Shown in pieces: positions 51,175-61,911 of a stretch of 64,000 bases of DNA. Location of the stretch: the NCBI GenBank assembly GCA_963761705.1, contig CAVXHK010000001.1:806001-870000 (forward strand), read 5' to 3'. Position 1 is the stretch's first letter, and each line of letters begins with the position of its first letter. The notes below the pieces were generated by a model, which was not told the DNA's origin, searched no databases, and saw only the letters and a list, made by a program, of their open reading frames with translations. The stretch comes from CAVVKW01 sp963761705. Lineage in GTDB: Bacteria > Verrucomicrobiota > Verrucomicrobiia > Chthoniobacterales > JAATET01. Made by a program: the position numbers and the translations under genes.

Positions 51175-51885
51175 ATGAAGGACGATGATCGAACGCGGGT
51201 CCTGATGATCGACGACGATCGCAAGCTGTGTCGGTTGGTCGCCGAATACCTTGGCCCGATGGGTTACGCGGTTGATGCGATCCACTCGGGGCCGGAGGGA
51301 GCCAAGGCCGCGGCCGCCGGTGGGATCGACGTGGTCATCCTCGACGTGATGCTGCCCGGCCTGGATGGGTTCGAAGTGCTCAAGCGGATTCGGGCGAAAT
51401 CGGACGTGCCGGTGCTCATGCTGACCGGTCGGGGGGACGAGGCGGACCGGATTGTGGGGCTGGAGATCGGGGCCGACGACTATCTGCCCAAGACGTTCTC
51501 GACGCGCGAACTGTTGGCTAGGCTCCGCGCGGTGACCCGCCGAGGCCAGCGTCGGGCGGCGGACGCCGCGGAGGAAGTGCGGATGCTCGAGGTCGGTGGT
51601 CTGCGGTTGGATTTCGACACCCGGACCATCTCGCTGGACGGCACCAGCGTCGACGTCACGCCGGTCGAGTTCGATTTACTCGCGGCGTTGGCACGTCCGC
51701 CGGGTCGCGTTCGGTCGCGGGAGCAGTTGATCGAGGACATCCGGGATCGGCACTACGACGTTTACGATCGGTCGGTAGACGTTCACATCTCCGCTTTGCG
51801 GCGCAAATTGGGTGATGATGCGAAGGCCCCGCGGTTCATCCAGACCGTCCGCTCGGCCGGTTACTTACTGCGAAAACCGGTATGA
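51175..51885 (+). CDS. OmpR-family response regulator, CpxR-like
   Basis: A 236-residue regulator. Receiver domain: acidic pocket in RVLMIDDDRKL, phospho-acceptor Asp in VVILDVMLPGLDGFEVL, Thr in VLMLTGRGDEADRI, Lys in GADDYLPKTFSTREL. Then a winged-helix DNA-binding domain (VDVTPVEFDLLAALARPPGR, YDRSVDVHISALRRKLGDD, RFIQTVRSAGYLL). It overlaps the kinase gene by 4 bases. Confidence 0.94.
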   Translation: MKDDDRTRVLMIDDDRKLCRLVAEYLGPMGYAVDAIHSGPEGAKAAAAGGIDVVILDVMLPGLDGFEVLKRIRAKSDVPVLMLTGRGDEADRIVGLEIGADDYLPKTFSTRELLARLRAVTRRGQRRAADAAEEVRMLEVGGLRLDFDTRTISLDGTSVDVTPVEFDLLAALARPPGRVRSREQLIEDIRDRHYDVYDRSVDVHISALRRKLGDDAKAPRFIQTVRSAGYLLRKPV

Positions 51886-53315
51886 TGAAGCGGACAACAA
51901 TTCCGTTGTTCGGAAAGATTTTAGGCTGGTTGCTCCTCAACGTCGCGGTGCTCGCGTTGGCGCTGGTGCTGGTGCTTTGGTCGGGTTTCGGGATTTCGCT
52001 CGACCGACTTTTTTTCACCGAGGCCAGCGGTCAAGTCGGGTCAGTTGGACGGTTGATCCTGTCGGACGTGCGGCTGAAGCCGGTCGGCGAATGGGACGAC
52101 GTGCTGCGACGATACGAAGAAGCTTACGGGGTGAGTTTTGCATTGTTGGACCCGCGTGGCGACGCGATGGCCGGGGGATCGCTTTCGCTGCCCCCGGCCA
52201 TCCTCGAACGGGTCCGCCCGGAAAATCCCAGACGTCGCGAACGCCGGGGTGAACCCGGAAATGTCGTCTCCGCGAACGGCAAATACTGGTTGGCCCAGCG
52301 CCTGCCACCGCCCCCGCGCAAAGGGCCGGGTCCGCCGCTGCCTGGATGGCTGGTGGTGAGCTCGGACTCGCTGAGCGCGGGTGGATTGTTTCTGGATCTG
52401 CGGCCCTGGTTGGTCGGAGTCGGGGTGGCCGTCGTTTTGTCCGTGTTGTGGTGGCTGCCTCTGGTGCGGGGAATCACCCGCTCGATCGCGGCGATGGAGG
52501 GCGCGATGGAACGCGTGGCGGGAGGGAATTTTGAACTGGAGAAATCGGGTGAAAGCGGGAGCTTTGGTCGAGCGACGCGGCGGCGGGATGAGTTGGGAAA
52601 ATTGGCCCGGGCCCTCGGGGATATGTCGCGACGATTGGAGAGCTACGTGACTGGACAACGTCGCTTCCTCGGCGACGTCGCTCACGAGTTGTCCGCTCCC
52701 ATCGGACGGTCGCAGTTGGCGGTCGAGATCCTCGCCGGTCGCGTGCCGGAAGCGGAGCGTGAGCGCGTCGAGGATCTCCGCGAGGAAGTGGAGGAAATGT
52801 CGAAATTGGTTAGCGAATTGCTGTCTTTCTCGCGGACCGCGATGTCGGCGGGGAGACCCGCGGTTGCCCCGCTGAATGCCGGTGAGGTCATCGAGCGGGC
52901 CGTTGCGCGGGAGGGCGCTGGGGCGACCGTTCAGATCGTCGTTCCCGGTGACTTGGTGGTCATTGCGAACGTCGATTTGCTCTCGCGGGCGCTCGGGAAT
53001 CTACTTCGGAATGCCGTCCGTTACGCCGGAGGAGCGGGTCCGGTGACGGTGTCGGCGGAGTCAGGCGAAGGGTGGGTCACCGTTCGCGTGGAAGATGAGG
53101 GTCCCGGCGTGCCGGAGGCGGTGGTGGGTCGGTTGTTCGATCCCTTTTTCCGCGTCGATGCATCGCGAGACCGCGAGACGGGTGGCGTGGGATTGGGCCT
53201 CGCGATCGTGAAGACCGCGATCGAAGCCTGCGGGGGAACCGTGCGGTGTTGGAATCGGAAGCCGAGCGGCTTCGCGGTCGAGATCCGCTTGGAAGAGGGC
53301 GCGCAGCCCGGGTGA
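51882..53315 (+). CDS. sensor histidine kinase, CpxA-like
   Basis: A 477-residue membrane kinase: first helix (ILGWLLLNVAVLALALVLVL), a periplasmic domain of about 130 residues, second helix (WLVGVGVAVVLSVLWWLPLV), HAMP, and a HisKA domain with His in FLGDVAHELSAPIGRSQLAV. The ATPase domain shows the N box LGNLLRNAVRYAGG, VEDEGPGVPEAVVGRLFDPF and GGVGLGLAIVKTAIEACGG. The periplasmic part contains a Pro/Arg-rich stretch (RLPPPPRKGPGPPLPG). It presumably phosphorylates the regulator upstream. Confidence 0.94.
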   Translation: MMKRTTIPLFGKILGWLLLNVAVLALALVLVLWSGFGISLDRLFFTEASGQVGSVGRLILSDVRLKPVGEWDDVLRRYEEAYGVSFALLDPRGDAMAGGSLSLPPAILERVRPENPRRRERRGEPGNVVSANGKYWLAQRLPPPPRKGPGPPLPGWLVVSSDSLSAGGLFLDLRPWLVGVGVAVVLSVLWWLPLVRGITRSIAAMEGAMERVAGGNFELEKSGESGSFGRATRRRDELGKLARALGDMSRRLESYVTGQRRFLGDVAHELSAPIGRSQLAVEILAGRVPEAERERVEDLREEVEEMSKLVSELLSFSRTAMSAGRPAVAPLNAGEVIERAVAREGAGATVQIVVPGDLVVIANVDLLSRALGNLLRNAVRYAGGAGPVTVSAESGEGWVTVRVEDEGPGVPEAVVGRLFDPFFRVDASRDRETGGVGLGLAIVKTAIEACGGTVRCWNRKPSGFAVEIRLEEGAQPG

Positions 53316-53331
53316 GCAATTCCTCGGAGAA

Positions 53332-53353
53332 GGACGGCGCGGATGCGCCGTCC
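53332..53353. terminator. hairpin terminator between convergent genes
   Basis: GGACGGCGC and GCGCCGTCC form a perfect 9-bp stem with a four-base loop, followed on the plus strand by CCCCTTTG. It lies between the kinase gene and the DUF5069 gene. Confidence 0.65.
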
Positions 53354-53367
53354 CCCCTTTGAGTGAT

Positions 53368-53796
53368 TTACGCGTTGTCGTAGCTAGCTTTGTCGTCGGC
53401 TTCGAGCCACTGGAAGAGGGTGGTCGTGGCGGGGTCGAGGCCGAGGGGCGCGACTTGCTCCGCGAACCATTCCTTCTTCTCCGGGTTCTCGTAGGGCTTG
53501 TGGGCCTCCATGCCGTCGGACCAGGCGGTGACTTCTTCCGGGGTCTTGCTCGCCCCGTGGCTGTCGAGCCAGGCGACGACTTCGGCGTCAGTGGTGCCGT
53601 CTTCAAGCAGCTTGCGGATGTCGGCTCCCTTTACCTCCTTGAAGTCGAAGAGCATGTTGTCGAGCGGACAGTCGAAGTGGTAGTCGCCGACGTTGCCGTT
53701 GATCTCGGCGTGGCCCTTGTCGATGGCGCGGGCGAGGATGACGTAGTTGCCCACGCGGGTGCTTGGGCTGCGGGGTGCGGTTTTGGTGAGGTCCAT
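53368..53796 (-). CDS. DUF5069 domain protein
   Basis: A 142-residue cytoplasmic protein matching DUF5069: MDLTKTAPRSPSTRVGNYVI, LARAIDKGHAEINGNVGDYH, FDCPLDNMLFDFKEVKGADI and VVAWLDSHG. The family is frequent in Verrucomicrobiota and Planctomycetota; its function is unknown. The start at 53796 matches the family N-terminus. Confidence 0.87.
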   Translation of the reverse strand: MDLTKTAPRSPSTRVGNYVILARAIDKGHAEINGNVGDYHFDCPLDNMLFDFKEVKGADIRKLLEDGTTDAEVVAWLDSHGASKTPEEVTAWSDGMEAHKPYENPEKKEWFAEQVAPLGLDPATTTLFQWLEADDKASYDNA

Positions 53797-53950
53797 AGGT
53801 GGTGTGCTTTTCTGGTTGTTTGGTTGCGCCACGTGGTGGCCCGAGGAGACTCGCTCCAACCGGCGAAAGGGCAAGGGACTTTGTTCGATCAAATTCGATC
53901 TTTGACATTTCGCCACGGCTGAATACTGTGGTCGACTCGTATTTCTGCAA

Positions 53951-55149
53951 ATGGACAACTCTCTAGCGCCCTCCTCCACAGATTTCGAAACGCACGCTCC
54001 CGGCTTCTGGCCTGACGTCGAGGCTGAGAAGTGGAACGATTGGAAATGGCAGCTTCGCAACCGCGTGACGAAGCTCGATCAGCTGGAGCAACGTCTCACG
54101 CTGAGCCCGGACGAGCGGGCGGGGGTCATCCTCTCCGGGAGCAAGCTAGCCTTCGCGGTGACGCCGCATTTTTTCAACCTCATCGATCCGGAGGATCCGG
54201 AGTGTCCGATCCGGCGGCAAGTGATCCCGAACGTGGGAGAATCCCAGACCGCGCCGTGGGAGATGGCGGATCCGTGCGGCGAGGACGGCCACATGCCGGT
54301 GCCAGGTCTCGTGCATCGCTATCCAGATCGGGTGCTGTTTCTGGTGACGGATCGGTGCGCGTCCTACTGCCGGTACTGCACGCGGGCGCGGGTCGTGAGC
54401 GGCGCGGGCGAGCAGGAGTTGCACACCAATTTCGAGGAGGCCTTCGCTTATCTCGAGAAGCACACCGAGGTTCGGGACGTGCTGCTTTCGGGGGGAGACG
54501 CGCTGCTTTTTTCGGACGATAAGCTGGAGTTTTTGCTCAAGCGGCTGCGGTCGATCAAACACATCCAATTTCTCCGTATCGGGAGCCGGGTGCCCATTTT
54601 CCTTCCCCAGCGGATCACTCCGGGCTCTGCAAGATGCTGCAGAAATACCATCCGGTGTGGATGAGCATCCACGTGAACCACCCGCGCGAGCTGACGAGCG
54701 AGGTTCAGGCGGCCCTGGGTCGGCTGGCCGATCACGGCGTGCCACTGGGCAACCAGAGCGTGTTGCTCAAGGGTGTGAACGACGACGTCGACGTGATGCG
54801 CGATCTCATTCACAAGCTGCTCATGTGCCGCGTGCGACCGTATTACCTCTACCAGTGCGATTTGATCAAGGGATCGGCCCACCTGCGGAGTTCCGTTGCG
54901 AAGGGCGTCGAGATCATCGAGGCGCTGCGGGGGCACACGACGGGTTACGCCGTGCCCCAGTTTGTCATCGACGCGCCAGGCGGTGGCGGGAAGGTTCCGA
55001 TCAATCCGGGTTACGTGCTGTATCACGACGAGGAGAAGGTCGTGATCCGCAACTACGAGGGGAAGATCTTCGAATACCCTGAGCCGGGCCGCGACGGGGA
55101 GCCCGTCGAGCCGACCGAGGTGCCTGCGGTCGAGACGTGTGAGGCGTAG
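53951..55149 (+). CDS. kamA: lysine 2,3-aminomutase / KamA-family radical SAM enzyme (one-base frameshift)
   Basis: About 399 residues when repaired. The radical-SAM cluster cysteines are in TDRCASYCRYCTRAR (Cys 136, 140, 143). LLSGGDALLFSDDKL and then IGSRVPIFLPQRIT precede a break at GGG (54622-54624). One more G restores LCKMLQKYHPVWMSIHVNHP. The second half has RPYYLYQCDLIKGSAHLR and FVIDAPGGGGKVPINPGYVL, typical of KamA (PLP lysine in GGKVP). It interconverts alpha- and beta-lysine, or is a relative of that enzyme such as glutamate 2,3-aminomutase or EpmB. Confidence 0.9.
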
Positions 55150-55176
55150 CCTCGCGGTCTTTGCTGGTCGGATGAC

Positions 55177-55246
55177 TGGAGCGGCGCTTCTATCAAGCGC
55201 GTAGGGGCGAGTTGCAGGCGGGTGAGCGGTTCGAAGAACCGCCGCT
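55177..55246. repeat. two hairpin repeats between kamA and the methyltransferase gene
   Basis: GCGCTT-CTATC-AAGCGC (55184-55200) and GCGGTTC-GAA-GAACCGC (55226-55242). Their flanks (GACTGGAGCGGC and CCGCTACAGC) look like the extragenic repeats common in opitutal genomes. Confidence 0.45.
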
Positions 55247-55298
55247 ACAGCGTGGGATTGCGGACCCGAAGTGTTATGGATAGGAGCAAAGAAATCTG

Positions 55299-56468
55299 AT
55301 GGCGGGCGTAGTGGTGAGGCCGCGGGCGCGGTTGTTGACGGGGCACGATTGGGTCTACGGCACGGAGATTCTCAAGACCTTCGGCTCGCCGGCGGACGGA
55401 GACGTTGTCTCGATCAAGGACGGGCGCGACAAGTTGCTTGGGGTCGGGATTTACAATTCGAAATCGCAGATCACGGTGCGGCGGTTCTCGCGGCGGCGGC
55501 AAGATCTCGACCGGGATTTTTTCGAGCGCCGAATCGCGCAGGCCATCGAGGTGCGGGAACGGCGCGATTGCCGATCCGACCTGCGTCGGGTCGTCTGGAG
55601 CGAGAGCGACGGGTTACCGGGCATCATCGCGGATCAATACGGGGCCACGATCGTGCTGCAGACGCTGACGCTGGCGATGGACGCGCGAAAGTCCGAGATT
55701 GCGGAAGTCCTCATGGCAGCGACCGGAGCGCGGGGGGTGATCGAGCGAAACGACGCGCCGGTGCGGGCACTCGAGGGAATGGAATCCACGGTGGGTGTGC
55801 TGGTCGGCGAGCCGGAAGCGACGCAGGATCTGGAGATCGGGGGGGTGCGGTTTGGTGTCGACTTACTGGCGGGGCAAAAGACGGGGTTTTATTTGGACCA
55901 AGTCGGCAATTACGCGGCGTTGGCCGCCCACGCCGCGGGAAAGAGAGTCTTGGATTGCTTCGCGAACCAGGGGGGATTCGCGCTCGCGTGCGCGCGGGCC
56001 GGCGCATCCGAAGTCGTGGCCGTCGAGTCAGGGGAGGAGAGCTTCCGGCAACTCGAGGCCAACGCCGCGTCGAATGGTCTGACGGTGCGCGCCGAGCGGG
56101 CGGACGTCTTCCATTTTTTGCGGAAGGCTGATTCGGCCAGAGACCTCTACGATCTCGTGATTCTGGATCCGCCCTCATTCACCAAGGGGAAAGGCAAAGT
56201 CCGCGACGCGATGCGCGGCTACCGCGATCTGCACCGGCAGGCCGCGCTGCTCCTGCAGCCCGGGGGGTTGTTGGCGACGTTCTCTTGCTCGCACCACGTG
56301 TCGAGCGAGGCCTTTGTCGACTCGGCGCAAGCGGGTCTGCTCGACGCGCGGCGTTCGGCTCGCATCGTGGCGACCTTCGCGCAGGCGGCGGATCATCCGG
56401 TCGTGTTGCATCTGCCGGAGACAGCTTACCTCAAGGGAGTTTTGCTGGAAATGATGCCCGGGCGGTAA
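55299..56468 (+). CDS. rlmI: RlmI-type 23S rRNA (cytosine-C5)-methyltransferase
   Basis: A 389-residue class I methyltransferase with an N-terminal PUA domain (RLLTGHDWVYGTEILKTFGS, GVGIYNSKSQITVRRFS). The central region has SESDGLPGIIADQYG and GFYLDQVGNYAAL. The SAM site is RVLDCFANQGGFALACARAG and the catalytic-type motif is LVILDPPSFTKGKGK, with TFSCSHHVSSEAF near the end. RlmI modifies C1962 of 23S rRNA in E. coli; the exact site here is inferred. A purine-rich GGAG lies upstream of the ATG. Confidence 0.88.
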   Translation: MAGVVVRPRARLLTGHDWVYGTEILKTFGSPADGDVVSIKDGRDKLLGVGIYNSKSQITVRRFSRRRQDLDRDFFERRIAQAIEVRERRDCRSDLRRVVWSESDGLPGIIADQYGATIVLQTLTLAMDARKSEIAEVLMAATGARGVIERNDAPVRALEGMESTVGVLVGEPEATQDLEIGGVRFGVDLLAGQKTGFYLDQVGNYAALAAHAAGKRVLDCFANQGGFALACARAGASEVVAVESGEESFRQLEANAASNGLTVRAERADVFHFLRKADSARDLYDLVILDPPSFTKGKGKVRDAMRGYRDLHRQAALLLQPGGLLATFSCSHHVSSEAFVDSAQAGLLDARRSARIVATFAQAADHPVVLHLPETAYLKGVLLEMMPGR

Positions 56469-56539
56469 CGCAAATTTTGGATTTGGTTTTTGGAATTTTC
56501 CCGCGGGAGGCATAGTCTGTAGCCCGAACACTTTTTTGC

Positions 56540-57157
56540 ATGTCGAGTAGAGAAAGAGACGAGGACGACGACAATTTTGATTTCGAGGACGAGCAGTCGT
56601 CCGAGGAATTGGAAATGCAGGTGCAAAAAGCGCAGGCTGAACTCGGTGAGCTCAAGCGGAGGTCTGAGCAAATTGAGAAGGACAAAGCCCGCCTCGAAGA
56701 ATTGAGCCGTCGGCAGGAGGATCTCGAAGACGGTCGCGCCGAGATGGTCGACAAGCTCACCCGCGCCATGGTCGTGATCGAGCGTGAGACTGAGGAATCC
56801 CAGAAGCGCCTTGAGCAGTTGAACGGCATCCAGGACGCGTTCCTGACGCATCTGCGGACGCTTGAAGGCATCAATCCGAAGCTCTGGACGGGAGCCGAGC
56901 TCCCCAAGGAGTTGAGCAAATCTTTGAGTGCTGTCGACGACGCCCGGGCCGAACATCTCAAGCTGAACGCGAAAATCGCCGCCGAGATCGGCGAAGAGCA
57001 CGCGGCAGCGGCGGGCGGGGACTACGACGAATACTACGGCGGTGAGAAGGGATTCACCCATTGGCTCACGGCAGGCTTCGCCTTCACCTTGCCGCTCATG
57101 GTGCTCGCGGTAATCCTGGTGGTCGTCTTCATCGGGATGAGCGGGGGAGCACGTTAG
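56540..57157 (+). CDS. coiled-coil protein with C-terminal membrane anchor
   Basis: A 205-residue protein: acidic N-terminus (RERDEDDDNFDFEDEQSSEE), a coiled coil of about 90 residues (EMQVQKAQAELGELKRRSEQ onward), a linker, and one C-terminal transmembrane helix (FAFTLPLMVLAVILVVVFIG). Tail-anchored topology puts the coiled coil in the cytoplasm. No family is recognised. It is followed after 8 bases by another small anchored protein. Confidence 0.75.
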   Translation: MSSRERDEDDDNFDFEDEQSSEELEMQVQKAQAELGELKRRSEQIEKDKARLEELSRRQEDLEDGRAEMVDKLTRAMVVIERETEESQKRLEQLNGIQDAFLTHLRTLEGINPKLWTGAELPKELSKSLSAVDDARAEHLKLNAKIAAEIGEEHAAAAGGDYDEYYGGEKGFTHWLTAGFAFTLPLMVLAVILVVVFIGMSGGAR

Positions 57158-57165
57158 CGTCCGCC

Positions 57166-57594
57166 ATGCCAAGAAAACCGATTTCCCGGGAGGAGGGCCT
57201 GAAGCCAGCCGCGAGGCGCAAGGCTCCTCCCAAGCGCAAGGCAGACTCGCAGGATGATCCCGTGCGGTCGGAGCAGCGACGGTTGATCGAGGCTCAGGAG
57301 GAGCTCAAGCGCAAGCAGGAGAAGCTGCAGCGGCTGATCAAGGCTGCGCCCGCTCGCGAGGCCGCCCGCAAAAAAAAGCAACGCGAGCCGATCCGGATCA
57401 ACGTGGCCTCCGCTGGCACGATGCAGCGCCCCGGCGGCGGTCTGCGAAGCAAATACGGCGCCGAAGCGCGCGATGTCCCGGTCCGGAAACGAGCTCGCCG
57501 CTCGGAGCGCAATCTGGCTCGGGCGCAATTTCTGATTCTTTGCCTAATTCTTGCTACGATCGGCTTCCTCATCTGGAAGGCAGTGCCGATGTAG
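57166..57594 (+). CDS. basic protein with coiled coil and C-terminal membrane anchor
   Basis: A 142-residue very basic protein: Lys/Arg/Pro-rich N-terminus (PAARRKAPPKRKADSQDDPV), a short coiled coil (QRRLIEAQEELKRKQEKLQR), an Arg-rich stretch (RDVPVRKRARRSERNLA) and one C-terminal helix (QFLILCLILATIGFLIWKAV). It has the same tail-anchored plan as the upstream gene but opposite charge; the two could interact. ATG at 57166 follows the upstream stop by 8 bases. Confidence 0.7.
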   Translation: MPRKPISREEGLKPAARRKAPPKRKADSQDDPVRSEQRRLIEAQEELKRKQEKLQRLIKAAPAREAARKKKQREPIRINVASAGTMQRPGGGLRSKYGAEARDVPVRKRARRSERNLARAQFLILCLILATIGFLIWKAVPM

Positions 57595-57658
57595 GTTTCC
57601 GGCTTGAGTGCGAGTCGCGGCTTGCGTTCGCTGGGACGGTGATAATCGCGGAAAAAAA

Positions 57659-57731
57659 TGGAGCCTAGCGGGATCGAACCGCTGACCTCCTCAATGCCAT
57701 TGAGGCGCTCTACCAACTGAGCTAAGACCCC
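57659..57731 (-). tRNA. tRNA-Ala (anticodon GGC)
   Basis: Minus-strand cloverleaf of 73 bases: acceptor GGGGTCT / AGGCTCC with discriminator A, including the G3-U70 wobble pair that marks alanine tRNAs. The D arm is TAGCTCAGTTGGTAGAGC, the anticodon loop ATGGCAT and the T arm AGCGGTTCGATCCCGCT. CCA is not encoded. Confidence 0.96.
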
Positions 57732-57839
57732 GCGAATCAGGAAGACAGAGGATAATGCAGCGCGACGGGTTGGCAAGCCGGATTTCTGGTGCGATCCGAG
57801 GTCACGCGCTGACTTGACTTCGGAGGGCGATCAAATTGG

Positions 57840-60113
<2,274 letters not shown>

Positions 60114-60163
60114 GGTGCGGGTCCTCGGTTGGGGTCGAAACAGATGCCATCAGCTTTCGGATG

Positions 60164-60209
60164 ATAGTTGAAATACTTGTTCTGCTTAAAGTTGATAGAT
60201 AATGTCTAT
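60164..60209. promoter_or_regulatory. candidate OxyR-type operator upstream of katG
   Basis: ATAG-N7-CTAT at 60195-60209 (ATAGATAATGTCTAT) fits the OxyR half-site ATAGnTnnnAnCTAT at all but one defined base, and the longer palindrome GATAGA / TCTATC is perfect. A weaker ATAG-starting copy is at 60164. The AT-rich patch stands out in this GC-rich sequence and lies between divergent katG and the topoisomerase gene. Confidence 0.5.
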
Positions 60210-60265
60210 CGACAGAGCGCGAGAGGCGTCCGGGTGGGTGGGGGATTGCGTAGGATTTTCGTCGG

Positions 60266-61324
60266 ATGGAGGAGCCAAAATTGCCGCGAGGATTGATCTA
60301 TCTGGTCGATGAGGGGCCGGGGATCACGCGGCGCCGCGTGGGGGAAAAGTTTGCCTACTTTCTGCCCGGCGGGGGGAAGCTGATGGACGCGGCGGAAGTG
60401 GCACGGATTGACTCGCTGGCGATCCCGCCGGCCTACCAGCGGGTGTGGATTTCGCCCCACGCGAACACGCACCTGCAGGCGACGGGTTACGATGACCGGA
60501 AGCGGAAGCAGTATCGGTATCACGCGGATTGGCAGGCGCTGCGGGCGCGGAAGAAATTTGCGCAGATGGGAGAGTTTGGCGATGCGTTGCCGGAGATTCG
60601 CAAGGCGGTGGCGGGGGCACTGCGGCACCGCGAGCTGGACCGGGCGCGGGTGGTGGCGACGCTGGTGCGGATGCTTGACCTCACGGCGTGCCGGATTGGG
60701 AATCTGAATTACCGAGATGAGAACGGGACCTACGGCTTGTCGACGCTGGAGGCTGAACACGTGGACGCGCACGGGCAGACGGTGGAGATGGCTTACCGGG
60801 GGAAGGGTGGGAACGACATCGAGGCGAAGCTGCGGAGTGGGACGGTGGCAAAGATTGTGCGGAAGCTGCAGGAGCTGCCGGGGCAGCATCTCTTCAAGTT
60901 CAAAGACGCGCGGGGCGACTGGCATCCGGTAGATTCGGCGGACGTGAACGAGTGGTTGCAAGAGGTGACGGGTGCGGCGTTTACGGCGAAGAATTACCGG
61001 ACGTGGCACGCGTCGCGGTTGGCACTGGAGATTCTATCCGAGACGGCCGTGCCGGACTCGGCAACGGCGATCGCGCGGGAACGAAACGCGGCGATCAAGG
61101 AGGTCGCGAAAAAATTGCACCATCGTCCCGCGACCTGCCGGAAATATTACGTGCATCCGGTGGTGGTGGAATTGTTCGAGGCGGGGAAGCTGCGTGGGTC
61201 GTTGGAAGCGGGAGGCGTGCCGGTGCGGGGGCGGGCGGCTTCGGAGGACCGGTTGCTGGAGCTGTTGGGCGGGACCGCCGAGACTAGCTGCGCGAGTCTG
61301 CGACGAACTTCGCGAACGCCTTGA
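60266..61324 (+). CDS. DNA topoisomerase IB
   Basis: A 352-residue eukaryotic/poxvirus-like topoisomerase IB, which relaxes supercoils through a 3'-phosphotyrosine. The N-terminal domain ends WISPHANTHLQATGYDDRKR then KQYRYHADW. The catalytic part has ACRIGNLNYRDENGTYGLST, MAYRGKGGNDIE, the His region in YRTWHASRLALEIL and the nucleophilic Tyr in PATCRKYYVHPVV. The 3' end overlaps mntR, which is convergent. Confidence 0.93.
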   Translation: MEEPKLPRGLIYLVDEGPGITRRRVGEKFAYFLPGGGKLMDAAEVARIDSLAIPPAYQRVWISPHANTHLQATGYDDRKRKQYRYHADWQALRARKKFAQMGEFGDALPEIRKAVAGALRHRELDRARVVATLVRMLDLTACRIGNLNYRDENGTYGLSTLEAEHVDAHGQTVEMAYRGKGGNDIEAKLRSGTVAKIVRKLQELPGQHLFKFKDARGDWHPVDSADVNEWLQEVTGAAFTAKNYRTWHASRLALEILSETAVPDSATAIARERNAAIKEVAKKLHHRPATCRKYYVHPVVVELFEAGKLRGSLEAGGVPVRGRAASEDRLLELLGGTAETSCASLRRTSRTP

Positions 61325-61763
61325 GCGTCTCTGGGCTGACGTGATGCTCGATTCCCTCCGCGTCGGAGCGGGCGATGGACGGCGAGATCCCGAGCGCTTC
61401 GAGAAAGGCAACGACGGCTTCGTGGCGGGCCTTGCTCTTCACCGCAAGCGCGCGGCCTGCGTCGGTGAGGAAGATCGGCCGGTAAGGTTCGGTCGTGACG
61501 AGGCCGTCGCGCTGGAGTCGCTGCACGGTGTGAATGACGGTCACGTGAGTCACGCCGAGGACGCGAGCCAGGTCGGTTGCGCGGGACTCACCATGCTCCT
61601 CGATGAGCTCGGCGATGGCTTCGACGTAGTCTTGGGCGCGCTCTTGCGCGTGTTGCTCGCGCGTGCGGTTTTGGAAGACGGCGGTCTCGGTGGTGGCGGG
61701 CTTCTTCTTCGTTCGCGCAGGTTTGGCAGCGGATTTCGCAGGGGGGCTTTTTTCGGTGGCCAT
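61284..61763 (-). CDS. mntR: manganese-responsive regulator MntR (DtxR family)
   Basis: A 159-residue metal-dependent repressor of the E. coli MntR type. A Lys/Ala-rich N-terminal extension of about 30 residues precedes the helix-turn-helix (ATDLARVLGVTHVTVIHTVQ, then RLQRDGLVTTEPYRPIFLTD). The metal site and dimer region are in RHEAVVAFLEALGISPSIAR and DAEGIEHHVSPETLKAF. It lies close to an Mn/Zn ABC importer whose promoter carries a palindrome of MntR-box shape. Confidence 0.92.
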   Translation of the reverse strand: MATEKSPPAKSAAKPARTKKKPATTETAVFQNRTREQHAQERAQDYVEAIAELIEEHGESRATDLARVLGVTHVTVIHTVQRLQRDGLVTTEPYRPIFLTDAGRALAVKSKARHEAVVAFLEALGISPSIARSDAEGIEHHVSPETLKAFAKFVADSRS

Positions 61764-61911
61764 CGGGTCAGTTGGTCGGCGGATCGATGAGTGACACAAA
61801 ATCCGGGAATCGTCCACGTGGCTCGGAAGACGGGGAACGCTGGCGACTCCGGCGAGCGAATCCAAATTGGCGCTTGGATCGAAGAGTGGCACGGGGTTCC
61901 TTCGTTTTGCG

